DNA of 64,000 nt from an uncultured Clostridia bacterium (lineage in GTDB: Bacteria > Bacillota > Clostridia > Saccharofermentanales > DTU023). Below, piece by piece: positions 1 through 8,903 of the stretch. A program made the translations under genes and the position numbers. The DNA lies in contig CAMJYM010000005.1 in NCBI GenBank assembly GCA_946220865.1, positions 1-64,000 of the forward strand, given 5' to 3'. Each line of letters begins with the position of its first letter. Positions within the stretch are counted from its first letter, which is position 1. The notes beneath the pieces were generated by a model. That model ran no database searches. It had not been told where the DNA came from and saw only the letters and a list, made by a program, of their open reading frames with translations.

Positions 1-442
1 AGAGGGAACCGATAAAGATTACTCTTAGGTATCTGATACCATAAGCTTTGATCTCACCTGTTGCTCCGACCATATCTAAAAAATGTGGTGCAAGTAGTAT
101 TCCGCCAACTGTTATGATCGCCGAAAACAAAATCACCCAGAAAATCAAGGTGCCCATAATTTTATCTACGGTTTTCTGATCTCCTTTACCAATCGCTCGT
201 GATAAAACAGATGCAGAACCTACACCAAGAAGTGTAGACACCCCGCTGTTAAAAAAAGTAAGTGGCATCGCAACGCCGCAGGCAGTCATTGCAGTTTGCC
301 CTATGATTTTCCCAGCAAATATCCCGTCCATTAACGGATACAAACCGATTACTATCATTCCGATAACCGCCGGAATGGATAACTGAAAAAGTAAATCTAT
401 CGGTCTTTTTGTTAATAGTTGTTCTTTCATTTCTTGCTTCAT
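1..442 (-). CDS. MATE-family multidrug efflux pump, N-terminal part (runs off the window)
   Basis: The translation begins MKQEMKEQLLTKRPIDLL and continues with IPAVIGMIVIGLYPLMDGIFA and a Gly/Ser-rich SVLSRAIGKG segment, the usual first two to three membrane helices and loop of MATE (MepA-like) drug/cation antiporters. About 147 codons are visible; the family is normally about 450 residues, so the rest lies left of the window. A GGGGG ribosome site sits 8 bases before the ATG. It starts 27 bases after the stop of a truncated ABC gene and may have belonged to the same transcript. Substrate cannot be predicted. Confidence 0.88.
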   Translation of the reverse strand, partial: MKQEMKEQLLTKRPIDLLFQLSIPAVIGMIVIGLYPLMDGIFAGKIIGQTAMTACGVAMPLTFFNSGVSTLLGVGSASVLSRAIGKGDQKTVDKIMGTLIFWVILFSAIITVGGILLAPHFLDMVGATGEIKAYGIRYLRVIFIGSL

Positions 443-469
443 TCTAAAATCCCCCTTCTAAAAATATTG

Positions 470-787
470 CTATTTGATTTTCCATCCGATTGCTCTTTCT
501 CTTTGAGAAATAAATCGTTGGTAAATGTGTGATTTCTCAAGCAGTTCACTATGTGTCCCTATACTTTCTATCTTGCCTTTATCCATGACAACAATCTGAT
601 CTGCACCTTGAATGGTTTCCAATTTATGTGCAATGACAAGTACAGTTTTGCCTTTTAGTAAGTTGTGCAGTGCAGCTATAAGTTGCTCTTCATTTTCAGG
701 ATCTACGCTTGATGTTGCCTCATCCAAAATCACAATCTTACTTGGTTTAAGCATTGCTCTGGCAATGGAAATTCTTTGACGCTCGCC
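470..787 (-). pseudogene. 3' remnant of an ABC half-transporter (nucleotide-binding domain only)
   Basis: Only the last third of an ABC ATPase domain remains. The readable frame starts inside the signature motif (GERQRISIARAM in place of a full LSGGERQR), then has Walker B VILDEATSSVDPENE, the H-loop IAHKL and a C-terminus RERAIGWKIK. That tail resembles the end of the ABC protein at 8904-10640 (RERAANWKL), so it was probably the second member of a similar pair. There is no membrane domain and no Walker A. Upstream of about 787 the homology stops abruptly, and the next ABC gene ends at 842, so a deletion or recombination joined the two. The 45 bases between look like neither gene. Confidence 0.8.
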
Positions 788-841
788 CAGATTCGATTCA
801 GTGGGCTTCTTAAACCGGGCAACAGTGACAAACGCAAACCC

Positions 842-2560
842 TCAGTACACGTACTGCTCTGTTAGCGCAGATTTCTGTACCAGTCGGCGGTATAAGTCAG
901 AGCTTGCCATGAGTTCGCTGTGAGTGCCCACGCTGTTCACCTTTCCGTCTTCAAAGACAACAATTTTCTGAACCTTTTCGATGGACTTCATGCGATGGGA
1001 GATAATCACCACAGTTTTATTTTTCATGAGCTCATTTAGGCTCTTTTGAATGGCCATTTCATTTTCCACGTCCAGGGAAGCGGAAATCTCATCGAGCAGG
1101 AGAATCGGCGCATTCTTTAAAAAGGCTCGGGCAATGGAGAGACGCTGACGTTCTCCCCCGGAGAGCTTACTGCCGTTTTCCCCAATCAAGCTCTGGTAGC
1201 CCTGGGGCAGCTTTAAAATAAATTCTTCGCAATTCGCCTTCCGGGCTGCTTCCCTGACTTCCTCATCGCTGGCTTCTTTGCGGCCGATACGGATATTCTC
1301 CATCACTGTCCCGTTAAAAAGTGTGACGTCCTGGAAGACCATAGAAATCTGCGCGTAAAGACTTTCCGGGGAGATATCCTTCAGCGCCTGAGCACCAAGG
1401 GTAATAGAACCCTGATCGTAATCATAAAGGCGGGACAATAGACGAATCATGGTCGTCTTGCCGGAGCCGGACGGCCCAACAAAGGCGGTCACTTCTCCCT
1501 GTTTTGCCGTAAAACTGACGTTGTCGAGGACATGATGGTCTCCGTAAGCAAAGCTAAGCCCTTTGACGTTAATGTCATAATTCTTAAGCGACACCGCTTG
1601 ACCCTTTTGGATGGGGGTGTTTTTCAGTTCTTTAATTCGGTCGACCCGAACGTCAATATGAAACAGTTCGGCAATATTCATACTCACTGCTTCGACAGCA
1701 TCGGTCATCCGGGCAATGGCAATTAAATAGCCGATACCATAAAGAGGAGTGAGTTCTCCTCGCAGCATAAGCCAGGTAACGGCAAGAATCGTTGTGGCCA
1801 TAGCGCATTTAACGATTGACATGGCCGTGGTCACGGGAATACCCTGGCCCAGTTCAGCAGACATGTGTATTTTTTCTGCTGCCCGGATCGCCTGATGGAT
1901 CTCCTTGCGTTTTGTTTCGACCAGCTTGTAAGCATGGATCTCCTGCTGCATTTCGATGGCATCCTGCAGAACCTCAATATTGTCACGACTCTGCTGATAA
2001 AAACGCCGGATACATGCCTTTTGATAACGTTTAGAAAAGAGGATAATGCCCAGGCTGAGGACAATGGGAAGCAGCATCGCCAGACCCACACGTGCATTGC
2101 TGATAAAAACCAAGAGCAGCATGATGGAAAGAAAGGCGCCCGTCCCGATCGCCTGGGGAATGGCATGGGAAAATGCATGCTCCATATCCAGGACATCCTG
2201 CATCAGAGTTTGTGCCAGATCGGAGAGATCATGTTTTGCAAAGTAGCTTAAAGGCAGTTCTTTCAGGGTATCCGCAATGGAGACGCGCAAATCTCGCGCC
2301 TCCATATAAGTGGCATTGTAGGTCCAGCGGTATTCAAGATCGAGAGCCAGGTACATGCAAAGGACAATGGCTGCCATGGCAAGCAAATAGCCCGGTAAAT
2401 GGCTGAGCTGCCCAGTGCTCAGAATATCCCGCGCGAAGTAGAAGAATAGCATCATGGCGGCCATATATGTGATATTGACGAAAAAAGAGGCGATGGACGC
2501 CATCGTCATGCCTCGCGCTCCCTTATCTGTCAGTGCAAAGCTTTTCTGTAGTGTTTTCAT
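842..2560 (-). CDS. ABC transporter half-protein (membrane + ATPase), second of a TetR-linked pair
   Basis: A 572-residue fusion of a six-helix membrane domain (about residues 1-310) and an ATPase domain: Walker A GPSGSGKT near 362, Q-loop FQD, signature LSGGERQR near 466, Walker B ILLLDE near 486, and the H-loop ISHR. I place the start at the ATG at 2560 (MKTLQKSF), which shares an ATGA overlap with the upstream ABC gene and has GGTGG before it. It probably forms a heterodimer with the 2557-4299 product. The family exports drugs or peptides, and in some cases imports metal-siderophores; the substrate is not visible here. The D-loop is SASLD, with no obvious loss of catalytic residues. Confidence 0.88.
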   Translation of the reverse strand: MKTLQKSFALTDKGARGMTMASIASFFVNITYMAAMMLFFYFARDILSTGQLSHLPGYLLAMAAIVLCMYLALDLEYRWTYNATYMEARDLRVSIADTLKELPLSYFAKHDLSDLAQTLMQDVLDMEHAFSHAIPQAIGTGAFLSIMLLLVFISNARVGLAMLLPIVLSLGIILFSKRYQKACIRRFYQQSRDNIEVLQDAIEMQQEIHAYKLVETKRKEIHQAIRAAEKIHMSAELGQGIPVTTAMSIVKCAMATTILAVTWLMLRGELTPLYGIGYLIAIARMTDAVEAVSMNIAELFHIDVRVDRIKELKNTPIQKGQAVSLKNYDINVKGLSFAYGDHHVLDNVSFTAKQGEVTAFVGPSGSGKTTMIRLLSRLYDYDQGSITLGAQALKDISPESLYAQISMVFQDVTLFNGTVMENIRIGRKEASDEEVREAARKANCEEFILKLPQGYQSLIGENGSKLSGGERQRLSIARAFLKNAPILLLDEISASLDVENEMAIQKSLNELMKNKTVVIISHRMKSIEKVQKIVVFEDGKVNSVGTHSELMASSDLYRRLVQKSALTEQYVY

Positions 2561-4299
2561 GCGACCACCTTCCAATCATTCGCCTGCGCATAGAGATGCT
2601 GCAAATCAGCATAGCGACCTTTCTTTTCCATCAAGCTCTGATGGCTTCCACGTTCCAGAATTTTGCCCTCTTCCACCACCAGAATTTCATCTGCCTGCCG
2701 GATGCTTGTGAGCCGGTGGGCAATCATAATGACGGTTTTTCCCTTCATCAAATGGCTGAAGGCTTTCTGAATTTCATATTCATTTTCCGGATCGGCTGCA
2801 GCTGAGGCTTCGTCTAATATAATGATCGGGGCATTCTTCAGAATAGCTCTGGCGATGGCAATTCGCTGTTTTTCACCACCCGACAAATGAACCCCTTTGG
2901 AGCCAATGACGGTTTTTTCCCGATCGGGAAATTTACCTAAGATATCTTCGCAGCAGGCCATCTTCAAGGCTGCCATAACTTCGTCATGAGCCGCTTCGGG
3001 TTTTCCGATTTGCACATTCTCGTAGATGGAAGTCTTAAAGAGCTTTGCATTTTGAAAGACCATGGCCACTGCGTTTGTCAGCGCTTCTTCGGTGTAATCC
3101 GTCAAAGCGTGGCCGCCGATCCGAACCTCCCCTTTCTGCGGCAGGTAATAACCAGCTATCAGTTTGGCCAGGGTCGATTTTCCGCCCCCGGATGAGCCGA
3201 CCAGGGCATAGATCTTTTCACCATCCAGGTGCAGGGAAAGATCATCAAAAATCTTCTTGTCCTCATAGGCAAAGGAAACGTGATGAAAGTCAATGTCCGT
3301 GTTTTCTGCGCGCACGATGTCGCCGTGAGGCATTTTGCCGCTTTGCATTTCTCTGATCAGCGCTTCGATCTTCTCCATGGACGAGGAAGCCAGATAACTG
3401 TGCATACCGACATACATGATCTTCATAAAGGCCACAAAGATGATGCCGCAGAAGAGAACATAGAAGACAGCCTTGGTCAAATAGAGTTTGGGATCCTCGC
3501 CCTGCGCGATAAAGTAAAATCCCAGAGGAATCAGCAAAAGAAAGACAGAGTTAAAAAAGGTCTGAAAGGAAACATAGGGAACCCGGCAGGACAGGCTGTA
3601 ACGCAAGACCTTGTCCGCATAGTTGGAAATGCTGTCGTAAAAGTTTTTCAAGGATTTCACGTTCGCGTTGAAGATTTTGACCACGCCCATGTTGCGCACA
3701 TACTCGACTGCGTGAGCGCCCATTTCCTCCTGGGCTTTCATATATTCCGCCATAAAGGCGCTTTCACCCATCATACTTTTCCCGATTAACGCTCCCAGAA
3801 CGATCGTCATGATCATAAAGACACAGAGCCGCCAATCAATACGCGCAGCCAGAATCAGACCAAAGAGCGGAATAAACAGGGCCGCAGCCAGATCGGGAAG
3901 AAGATGCGCCACACTGCTATGTGTCAGTGCAGTGTTGTCATCCAGGATTTTGCGGATTTTCCCGGAAGGGTTCTTGTCAAAAAAAGCAAAGGGAGCTTCC
4001 AAAAGAGCATCCATGCCAGCTTTTTTTAGATTGGCCTCCAGGCGGAAGGCGATAAGATGGGTGGCCATGGCTGCTAAAAAGGTCATGACCGTGTAGGCCA
4101 GAGCACAAAGAACGAGGATGGCCACAAGCATGCTCAGGCCTTCAAGATTCTGGCTCGCAAGAATTTTTTCGATAAACGTGTAGAGAATCCGATACTCAGC
4201 AATTAAAATCACAGAGGATCCGATGATGAAAAAGAAGGCCAGGAATAGCACAGCCCCCATGCCGGGCACGTAAGTTTTGATTTTTTTATAAACGTCCAT
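2557..4299 (-). CDS. ABC transporter half-protein (membrane + ATPase), first of a TetR-linked pair
   Basis: 580 residues. The membrane domain is N-terminal (IIGSSVILIAEY, LAALFIPLFGLILAARI and others). The ATPase domain has Walker A GSSGGGKST, signature LSGGEKQR, Walker B IIILDE followed by ASAAADPENE, and the H-loop IAHR. The start is the ATG after AGGAG-TATTT. It overlaps the next ABC gene by four bases (ATGA), so the two are translationally coupled and likely a heterodimer. A GTTAGC/GCTAAC palindrome lies 63 bases upstream, between this gene and the TetR gene that precedes it. TetR plus two ABC half-transporters is a common drug-responsive export unit; export is inferred, not shown. Confidence 0.88.
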   Translation of the reverse strand: MDVYKKIKTYVPGMGAVLFLAFFFIIGSSVILIAEYRILYTFIEKILASQNLEGLSMLVAILVLCALAYTVMTFLAAMATHLIAFRLEANLKKAGMDALLEAPFAFFDKNPSGKIRKILDDNTALTHSSVAHLLPDLAAALFIPLFGLILAARIDWRLCVFMIMTIVLGALIGKSMMGESAFMAEYMKAQEEMGAHAVEYVRNMGVVKIFNANVKSLKNFYDSISNYADKVLRYSLSCRVPYVSFQTFFNSVFLLLIPLGFYFIAQGEDPKLYLTKAVFYVLFCGIIFVAFMKIMYVGMHSYLASSSMEKIEALIREMQSGKMPHGDIVRAENTDIDFHHVSFAYEDKKIFDDLSLHLDGEKIYALVGSSGGGKSTLAKLIAGYYLPQKGEVRIGGHALTDYTEEALTNAVAMVFQNAKLFKTSIYENVQIGKPEAAHDEVMAALKMACCEDILGKFPDREKTVIGSKGVHLSGGEKQRIAIARAILKNAPIIILDEASAAADPENEYEIQKAFSHLMKGKTVIMIAHRLTSIRQADEILVVEEGKILERGSHQSLMEKKGRYADLQHLYAQANDWKVVA

Positions 4300-4361
4300 A
4301 AATACTCCTGTCGCACAATGACAATCGATATAATTTATAAAACATAAGTGTAAAACCTTGC

Positions 4362-4377
4362 GTTAGCTAAGGCTAAC
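4362..4377. promoter_or_regulatory. Palindromic operator site A, upstream of the first ABC pair
   Basis: GTTAGC-TAAG-GCTAAC, a perfect 6+4+6 inverted repeat between the stop of the TetR gene and the start of the ABC pair. The same arms recur at 5352-5369 and 12580-12595, and one arm at 5054. I infer binding by one or both TetR proteins in this window. No convincing -35/-10 pair is seen at this copy. Confidence 0.7.
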
Positions 4378-4393
4378 CAAAGGACAAAAAATA

Positions 4394-4990
4394 CTAGTTC
4401 ACCATCTTGCCCTCCCGTGCATACTCGAGCGCCAACTTCATCATGGAGACAAAAAATGGTCGATTTTTACGGAAGACTTCACGAACTCCCAAAACTTCAG
4501 CCCCCAGCATGACGGCATTCATTAAACCCAAAACAAGATCCGAATAAAAAGGCTCCATCAGTATCTTACTTTGAGAGCTGAAATGCTCTTCGAACATGTC
4601 CCGATTCTCTTTTTTAAGATCTTCATAGAGAGCCCGGAGATCCGGATTTCGTTGGGAAGCTTGCAGATAAATCACATAGAGACTCATTAAAGCACTGTCG
4701 TCCAGAATCTTATCGACCAAAATTTGGACGACAGTTTCATCATTCCAGTCTACATAGCCAGAGTCCATCGACTCAATAATTTTTATGCGATAGGCGATTC
4801 CCTCCAGCATCAGATCATGGAGGATGTCAGTTGTATTCGAGTAGTAGTGATAAAATCCGCCCTTGGAAAGAGAAGTCGCCGCAATGATGTCCTCCATTGA
4901 GGTCTTCTCAAAACCCTTTTTCAAAAAGATCTTTGTGGCCGCTTCTAAAATTTCCTTTTTACGCTCAGATTTCGCTTTTACAATACGCAT
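4394..4990 (-). CDS. TetR/AcrR-family transcriptional repressor
   Basis: A 198-residue regulator. The N-terminal helix-turn-helix spans about residues 10-55, with the recognition helix region SLSKGGFYHYYSN, typical of TetR. The C-terminal ligand-binding half has little sequence conservation. I chose the ATG at 4990 (MRIVKAKSER), which has AGGAAA in front; an in-frame GTG at 5035 would add 15 residues but has no ribosome site. A TTGACG-N17-TATTCT promoter lies upstream with a partial operator over the -10, suggesting self-repression. It closely resembles the second TetR protein (12611-13216) in the DNA-binding region. Confidence 0.88.
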   Translation of the reverse strand: MRIVKAKSERKKEILEAATKIFLKKGFEKTSMEDIIAATSLSKGGFYHYYSNTTDILHDLMLEGIAYRIKIIESMDSGYVDWNDETVVQILVDKILDDSALMSLYVIYLQASQRNPDLRALYEDLKKENRDMFEEHFSSQSKILMEPFYSDLVLGLMNAVMLGAEVLGVREVFRKNRPFFVSMMKLALEYAREGKMVN

Positions 4991-5053
4991 GGCTTTTCCT
5001 ATTACACTTATATAAAGCTCGTAGCTCTTGATCACCGACGCTTCCGTCGATCA

Positions 5054-5091
5054 AGTTAGCTAAGAATAACTCTGATTTTAAACGACGTCAA
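5054..5091 (-). promoter_or_regulatory. Promoter of the first TetR gene with an overlapping partial operator (site D)
   Basis: On the minus strand TTGACG (5086-5091), a 17-base spacer, then TATTCT (5063-5068). The -10 is covered by AGTTAGC-TAAG-AATAACT (5054-5071), one perfect and one two-mismatch arm of the palindrome seen at sites A, B and C. This placement is what an autorepressed TetR gene would have. Confidence 0.65.
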
Positions 5092-5094
5092 GAC

Positions 5095-5289
5095 CCACTG
5101 TCAGGGCTGATGGGCATCTGCTGCAGGAGATGGTAAGTGGGCTATCGCGTCAAATCCCAGCACGGCGTGCAATTCCGTATCTGGACCACACAGGTGCTTA
5201 AAGAATATTTGTGTAAAGGCTTTGCCCTTGATGACGAACTTCTGAAAGGGCACATCCATAAGCACGTGATTTTCAAGTTGGAAGGATAA
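5095..5289 (+). pseudogene. Decayed RhuM-like gene fragment (copy 1)
   Basis: From 5137 a 50-codon open stretch reads VGYRVKSQHGVQFRIWTTQV, then LKEYLCKGFALDDELLKGH, and stops at 5289. This matches the conserved core of RhuM/virulence-type proteins, which pair a Phe-Tyr-X-Leu-Asp element with VGYRV and FRIWAT motifs. No start or N-terminal half is present. The 33 bases at 5095-5127 and the 40 bases at 5137-5176 recur almost identically at 13543-13575 and 13661-13700, but here only 9 bases separate the two blocks instead of 85. This copy therefore carries an internal deletion. It is a relic, probably of a lost mobile or accessory element. Confidence 0.7.
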
Positions 5290-5325
5290 AAACCGTTTCT
5301 CAGCTCAGCAAGTGTTGGATTCTGG

Positions 5326-5369
5326 TTGACGTATGTTTTGATGTCATCTATAGTTAGCTTATGCTAACT
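5326..5369 (+). promoter_or_regulatory. Promoter and operator (site B) of the third ABC pair
   Basis: TTGACG (5326-5331), a 17-base spacer, TATAGT (5349-5354). The perfect palindrome AGTTAGC-TTAT-GCTAACT (5352-5369) overlaps the end of the -10. This is a classic repressor position and places the operon at 5415 under the same TetR-type control as the neighbouring cassettes. Confidence 0.75.
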
Positions 5370-5414
5370 TAATAATCTTAATAGCATCTTTCTTTACTGC
5401 CGGAGGGAAACCTA

Positions 5415-7139
5415 ATGTGGAAATACATGCGCCAGCATCTTCTCTTGTTTTTTGGAGCGGTCTTGGTCTGTCCACTTTCTCTGGCCATCCAGATGAAAGC
5501 GCAGCTGCTGAAAGGTGAGGTACTGAACAGCGCTCTGCGCGGTGACCTTTTTTCCACTCAGGGGCCTTTGCCGGCTCTTCTGCTCTATTTCTTTTTTTCT
5601 GTTTTATTGGCCTTTGTTTATGCTACGCTGCGCACCCACTTTGCTCAGCGCTGCACTCAGACGATCCGGCAGGCTTTTTTTAAAAGCTATCTTAGCCGCA
5701 GTTTCAGACAATTCCGGGCGTTGTCCGAGGGGGAGGTCATTGCCCAATACAGCCAACAAATAACAAATATTGAATTCGAGTTTTTTGTAACTCTTGGTAT
5801 ACTCGCCGAAATGATCGTTACCGTTATTTTTGCGGTTGGAACGCTGATTTACATCCATGCCCTTCTGGGGATGATCTACGCTTTTCTTCTTGCCATCCCG
5901 CTTTTGATTCCTCCTCTTTTTGAAAAGATTATTCAGCAAGCAGCCGAAGAAAGGCTCAAGACGAATAAAAGTTTTACCGGGAATCTAAGCAGTTACCTTA
6001 AAGTCTTTGAACTCATCAAAAACATGCAAATCGAAGAGCGAATCGCCCGTGATTTTGACCAGGGAAATGATGAGCTCCGCCGAGCTGAGCTGGCTTTGGA
6101 AAAGAAAAAAGCAGCAGGCTTCAGTATCAGTTTTCTCACTTCTCTACTGGGTCAGTTCGGTGCAGTAGCGCTTACCGCCTATCTGATCTTCCGGGGTAAA
6201 TTAGAGGCAGGAAGTTTTATTTCTGTGACGGGTATCACTATGGTCTGCGGAGCCCCTCTGTATTGGATTTCCAATCTTTGGCAGACTCTCATCAGCTCAC
6301 GGGCCGCGCGCCGTGACGTTCTCACTTTTCTGGCAGATGCTGAAGATCGGATTCTTGTTGAAAGCAGTTATCCTGCAATTCAGCCAGAACTTTTGAAGGA
6401 AAGTGCCGTGTGTGCGAGAGTAAGGCGCAGGCAGCGATCGAAACCTGTTCCTGCTGTAACGACCACGATTACGGCTCCGCCCAAGGTGGAATACCGGAAT
6501 GTTTCCTTCGGCTTTCAGTCCGAACAAATGCTCATTGAAAATTTCTCAGCCACGCTCGAAGCCGGTTCTCACACGCTGATTACAGGCCCCTCCGGGTGCG
6601 GAAAGTCTACTCTGGCCAATCTTCTGCTCCGTTACGATGACGTACTGAAAGGAGAGATTCTGATTGATGGCTATAAACTCCAGGAAATAGGAGATTTCAG
6701 TTCCTTTTCCAGTGTTTCACGTCAGGAGGCGATTCTTTTCAGCGACAGTTTTCGTGAAAATCTTACCCTGGGCAATCCGAATATCTGCGACGAAGAGGTC
6801 TTTGCGTTACTGAAAAAGGTCGGTCTTGAAAAATGGGCTGACAAGTCTTCTCTCGATAAAAGCGTGGAGGGCCAAGGCGAAAATTTGTCTGGTGGAGAGA
6901 AAAAGCGGCTTTCTCTGGTTCGCACGCTGCTTCGCAAGACGCCTCTCATCATTTTAGACGAGCCTCTTGCCAATATTGATCCGGACAATATTGAGCGTGT
7001 CGAAACATTGATTACTTGCCTGGATAACTGCACACTGCTGGTTATTTCTCACCAGGGTTCCGAAGCGTTCCGTGCTTCCTTTGACCAGATTATTGAATTT
7101 GAAGGAGGTGGAAAAATTGAAATATCTGCTGCGCCATAG
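5415..7139 (+). CDS. ABC transporter half-protein, first of the forward-strand pair
   Basis: 574 residues. Membrane helices are N-terminal (LLLFFGAVLVCPLSLAI, LPALLLYFFFSVLLAFVYA and others), followed by an ATPase domain with Walker A GPSGCGKST, signature LSGGEKKR, Walker B LIILDEPLANIDPDN and H-loop ISHQ. A basic, proline-rich linker (RVRRRQRSKPVPAV) sits just before the ATPase domain. The start has GGAGGG seven bases upstream. It overlaps the next gene by 23 bases. The pair is only distantly like the TetR-cassette ABC proteins but is preceded by the same operator. Exported substrate unknown. Confidence 0.86.
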   Translation: MWKYMRQHLLLFFGAVLVCPLSLAIQMKAQLLKGEVLNSALRGDLFSTQGPLPALLLYFFFSVLLAFVYATLRTHFAQRCTQTIRQAFFKSYLSRSFRQFRALSEGEVIAQYSQQITNIEFEFFVTLGILAEMIVTVIFAVGTLIYIHALLGMIYAFLLAIPLLIPPLFEKIIQQAAEERLKTNKSFTGNLSSYLKVFELIKNMQIEERIARDFDQGNDELRRAELALEKKKAAGFSISFLTSLLGQFGAVALTAYLIFRGKLEAGSFISVTGITMVCGAPLYWISNLWQTLISSRAARRDVLTFLADAEDRILVESSYPAIQPELLKESAVCARVRRRQRSKPVPAVTTTITAPPKVEYRNVSFGFQSEQMLIENFSATLEAGSHTLITGPSGCGKSTLANLLLRYDDVLKGEILIDGYKLQEIGDFSSFSSVSRQEAILFSDSFRENLTLGNPNICDEEVFALLKKVGLEKWADKSSLDKSVEGQGENLSGGEKKRLSLVRTLLRKTPLIILDEPLANIDPDNIERVETLITCLDNCTLLVISHQGSEAFRASFDQIIEFEGGGKIEISAAP

Positions 7140-8730
7140 TCGTTCAAAAATGCTTCTAACATTCCTGTTTGCAACTCTTGCAGCAGTTTTTCGTCTTTCG
7201 ATTGAATTTGTGCGAGGAGGGCTCCTGAACAGTGCCCTTCAGAAAGATGAAAAAAGTCTCCTTCTCATGATGCTGGCTTTTTTGGGCTGCATTTTGTCTA
7301 AGTCATACTTTCATTATCTTTTCACACTCTCATTCCGGCAAGGAACAACAAGCTGCCTGGCGATCCTGCGCGGAGAAATTTTCCACGCCTTACTCGGACG
7401 GAGTTTTTCCTCCTTCCTGAGACATAAAGAGGGGGAATATCTGGGGCTTTTTACGGAGCAGATGGACACCTACAATTTTGACTGTTACCAATCCTGGTAC
7501 GGATCGCTCCAAATTATCTCGGAAGTCGCGCTTGGCTTGATCTCTTTTCTCTTTTTAAGTCCCCGTCTTGCTGCCGTCTCCTTTCTTCTTCTTTTGCCAC
7601 CTATTTTCCTGCCTCTTTCTTTTCAGAAATTCCTGCGCGAGTCTCAAAAGGATCGGCTGGCTGCCGTCAATCGACATCTCGGGAAAATAACGGAGTGGAT
7701 TCGCGGCTTTGAAATGATTCGCAGCCATCATGCAGTCGACCATTTTCTTTCACGTTTTGTCGTAGACAGCGCTGAACTCCGTGATAAAAAAGTACGCTAT
7801 AATCTGCTCTACTTTATGACGCAGTCGATTTCCAAATTCTGCACGGAAATCAGCCTTATCGGCAGCCTGGCATACAGCGGCTACCTGGTGGTGCACGGCG
7901 TGATCGACGCTGGCCAGTTTATGACCTCTGTTGGCATTATTGAAGAACTGAAGGGCCATGTGATTTACGTGACCGGGTATATTCAATCCATCCTCGTTTC
8001 GGAAATACCCTTTGGCCGTATGCAGGAAATCATCCAGGAACAGGACCAGGTAGAACGAAGTGAGATGACGCGTGAGATTTCCCGCGTAAGAAAAATTGAT
8101 TTTGTTCATGTCTTCTTCTCCTATGAAAAAAAACGAGGGCAGAAAGCTCTGATTTCAGATTTTTCCGCTACCCTTTCATCCCCCGGAGTTTACTGGTTGA
8201 AAGGACCCTCCGGCTGCGGAAAATCAACCTTAATGAATCTGCTTCTGCGTTACAACAAAGCGGATTCTGGCTTAATTCTCGCCAATGACCAGGATGTTTT
8301 GCAGCTTGCGGGATGGGAAAAGCATCTTTCGATCATGCGTCAGGAAGCTGCCTTTTTACCGGATAGTCTGCGTAACAATCTGGGCCTATATCAGGAAAAC
8401 ATCACGGACGAGCAACTGTTTCAGGCGATGAAGAGGATCGGACTTGACGCCTATGCTGAAAAAGAATACCTGGATGAAAAACTAAAACATGCGGAACAGC
8501 GCTTTTCCGGCGGTGAAGCCAAGCGCCTTGCCCTGATCCGTGCCCTGCTGAAACCATCCGAGATCCTGATCCTGGATGAACCTCTGGCCAACGTTGATCC
8601 GGAAAGCCTTCGCAGAATCTGTGAAGTCATCTTTGACGAAAAAGAGCGTTTTATTCTTCTCATCAGTCATCAGGAACCAGTACGTCGTCCAGGAGACCGC
8701 CTCCAGGCTGTCTGGGATATGTCTCAATAA
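7117..8730 (+). CDS. ABC transporter half-protein, second of the forward-strand pair
   Basis: 537 residues from a TTG start at 7117 (LKYLLRHSRSKMLLTFLF), chosen because GGAGGTG ends six bases before it; an ATG-led reading further upstream has no ribosome site. The membrane domain is followed by an ATPase domain with Walker A GPSGCGKST, signature FSGGEAKR (first residue Phe, Ala in place of the usual Gln/Lys), Walker B ILILDEPLANVDPES and H-loop ISHQ. The shared DEPLANxDP motif links it to the 5415-7139 product, so a heterodimer is likely. The 23-base overlap implies coupled translation. Confidence 0.86.
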   Translation: MKYLLRHSRSKMLLTFLFATLAAVFRLSIEFVRGGLLNSALQKDEKSLLLMMLAFLGCILSKSYFHYLFTLSFRQGTTSCLAILRGEIFHALLGRSFSSFLRHKEGEYLGLFTEQMDTYNFDCYQSWYGSLQIISEVALGLISFLFLSPRLAAVSFLLLLPPIFLPLSFQKFLRESQKDRLAAVNRHLGKITEWIRGFEMIRSHHAVDHFLSRFVVDSAELRDKKVRYNLLYFMTQSISKFCTEISLIGSLAYSGYLVVHGVIDAGQFMTSVGIIEELKGHVIYVTGYIQSILVSEIPFGRMQEIIQEQDQVERSEMTREISRVRKIDFVHVFFSYEKKRGQKALISDFSATLSSPGVYWLKGPSGCGKSTLMNLLLRYNKADSGLILANDQDVLQLAGWEKHLSIMRQEAAFLPDSLRNNLGLYQENITDEQLFQAMKRIGLDAYAEKEYLDEKLKHAEQRFSGGEAKRLALIRALLKPSEILILDEPLANVDPESLRRICEVIFDEKERFILLISHQEPVRRPGDRLQAVWDMSQ

Positions 8731-8903
8731 AATAGCTGTATCGCTCTAAACGTGAATTCTTTGTTTGGTCTTGCTTTTGTTTTTGCTTTATTGATTAGTA
8801 TGTGCAGCTAAGATTCTTATAGAGATGTTGGCAGCTTTGGAGGTTTAGTGTTTATCAATGCATTTATGACTTCCAATCCGGGGTCAGAAAATAATTATCA
8901 TTT

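Noticed and set aside
5041..5414. An insertion sequence in the spacer
   Set aside because: No transposase motif, terminal inverted repeats or target duplication; the remnant fits a RhuM-like gene.
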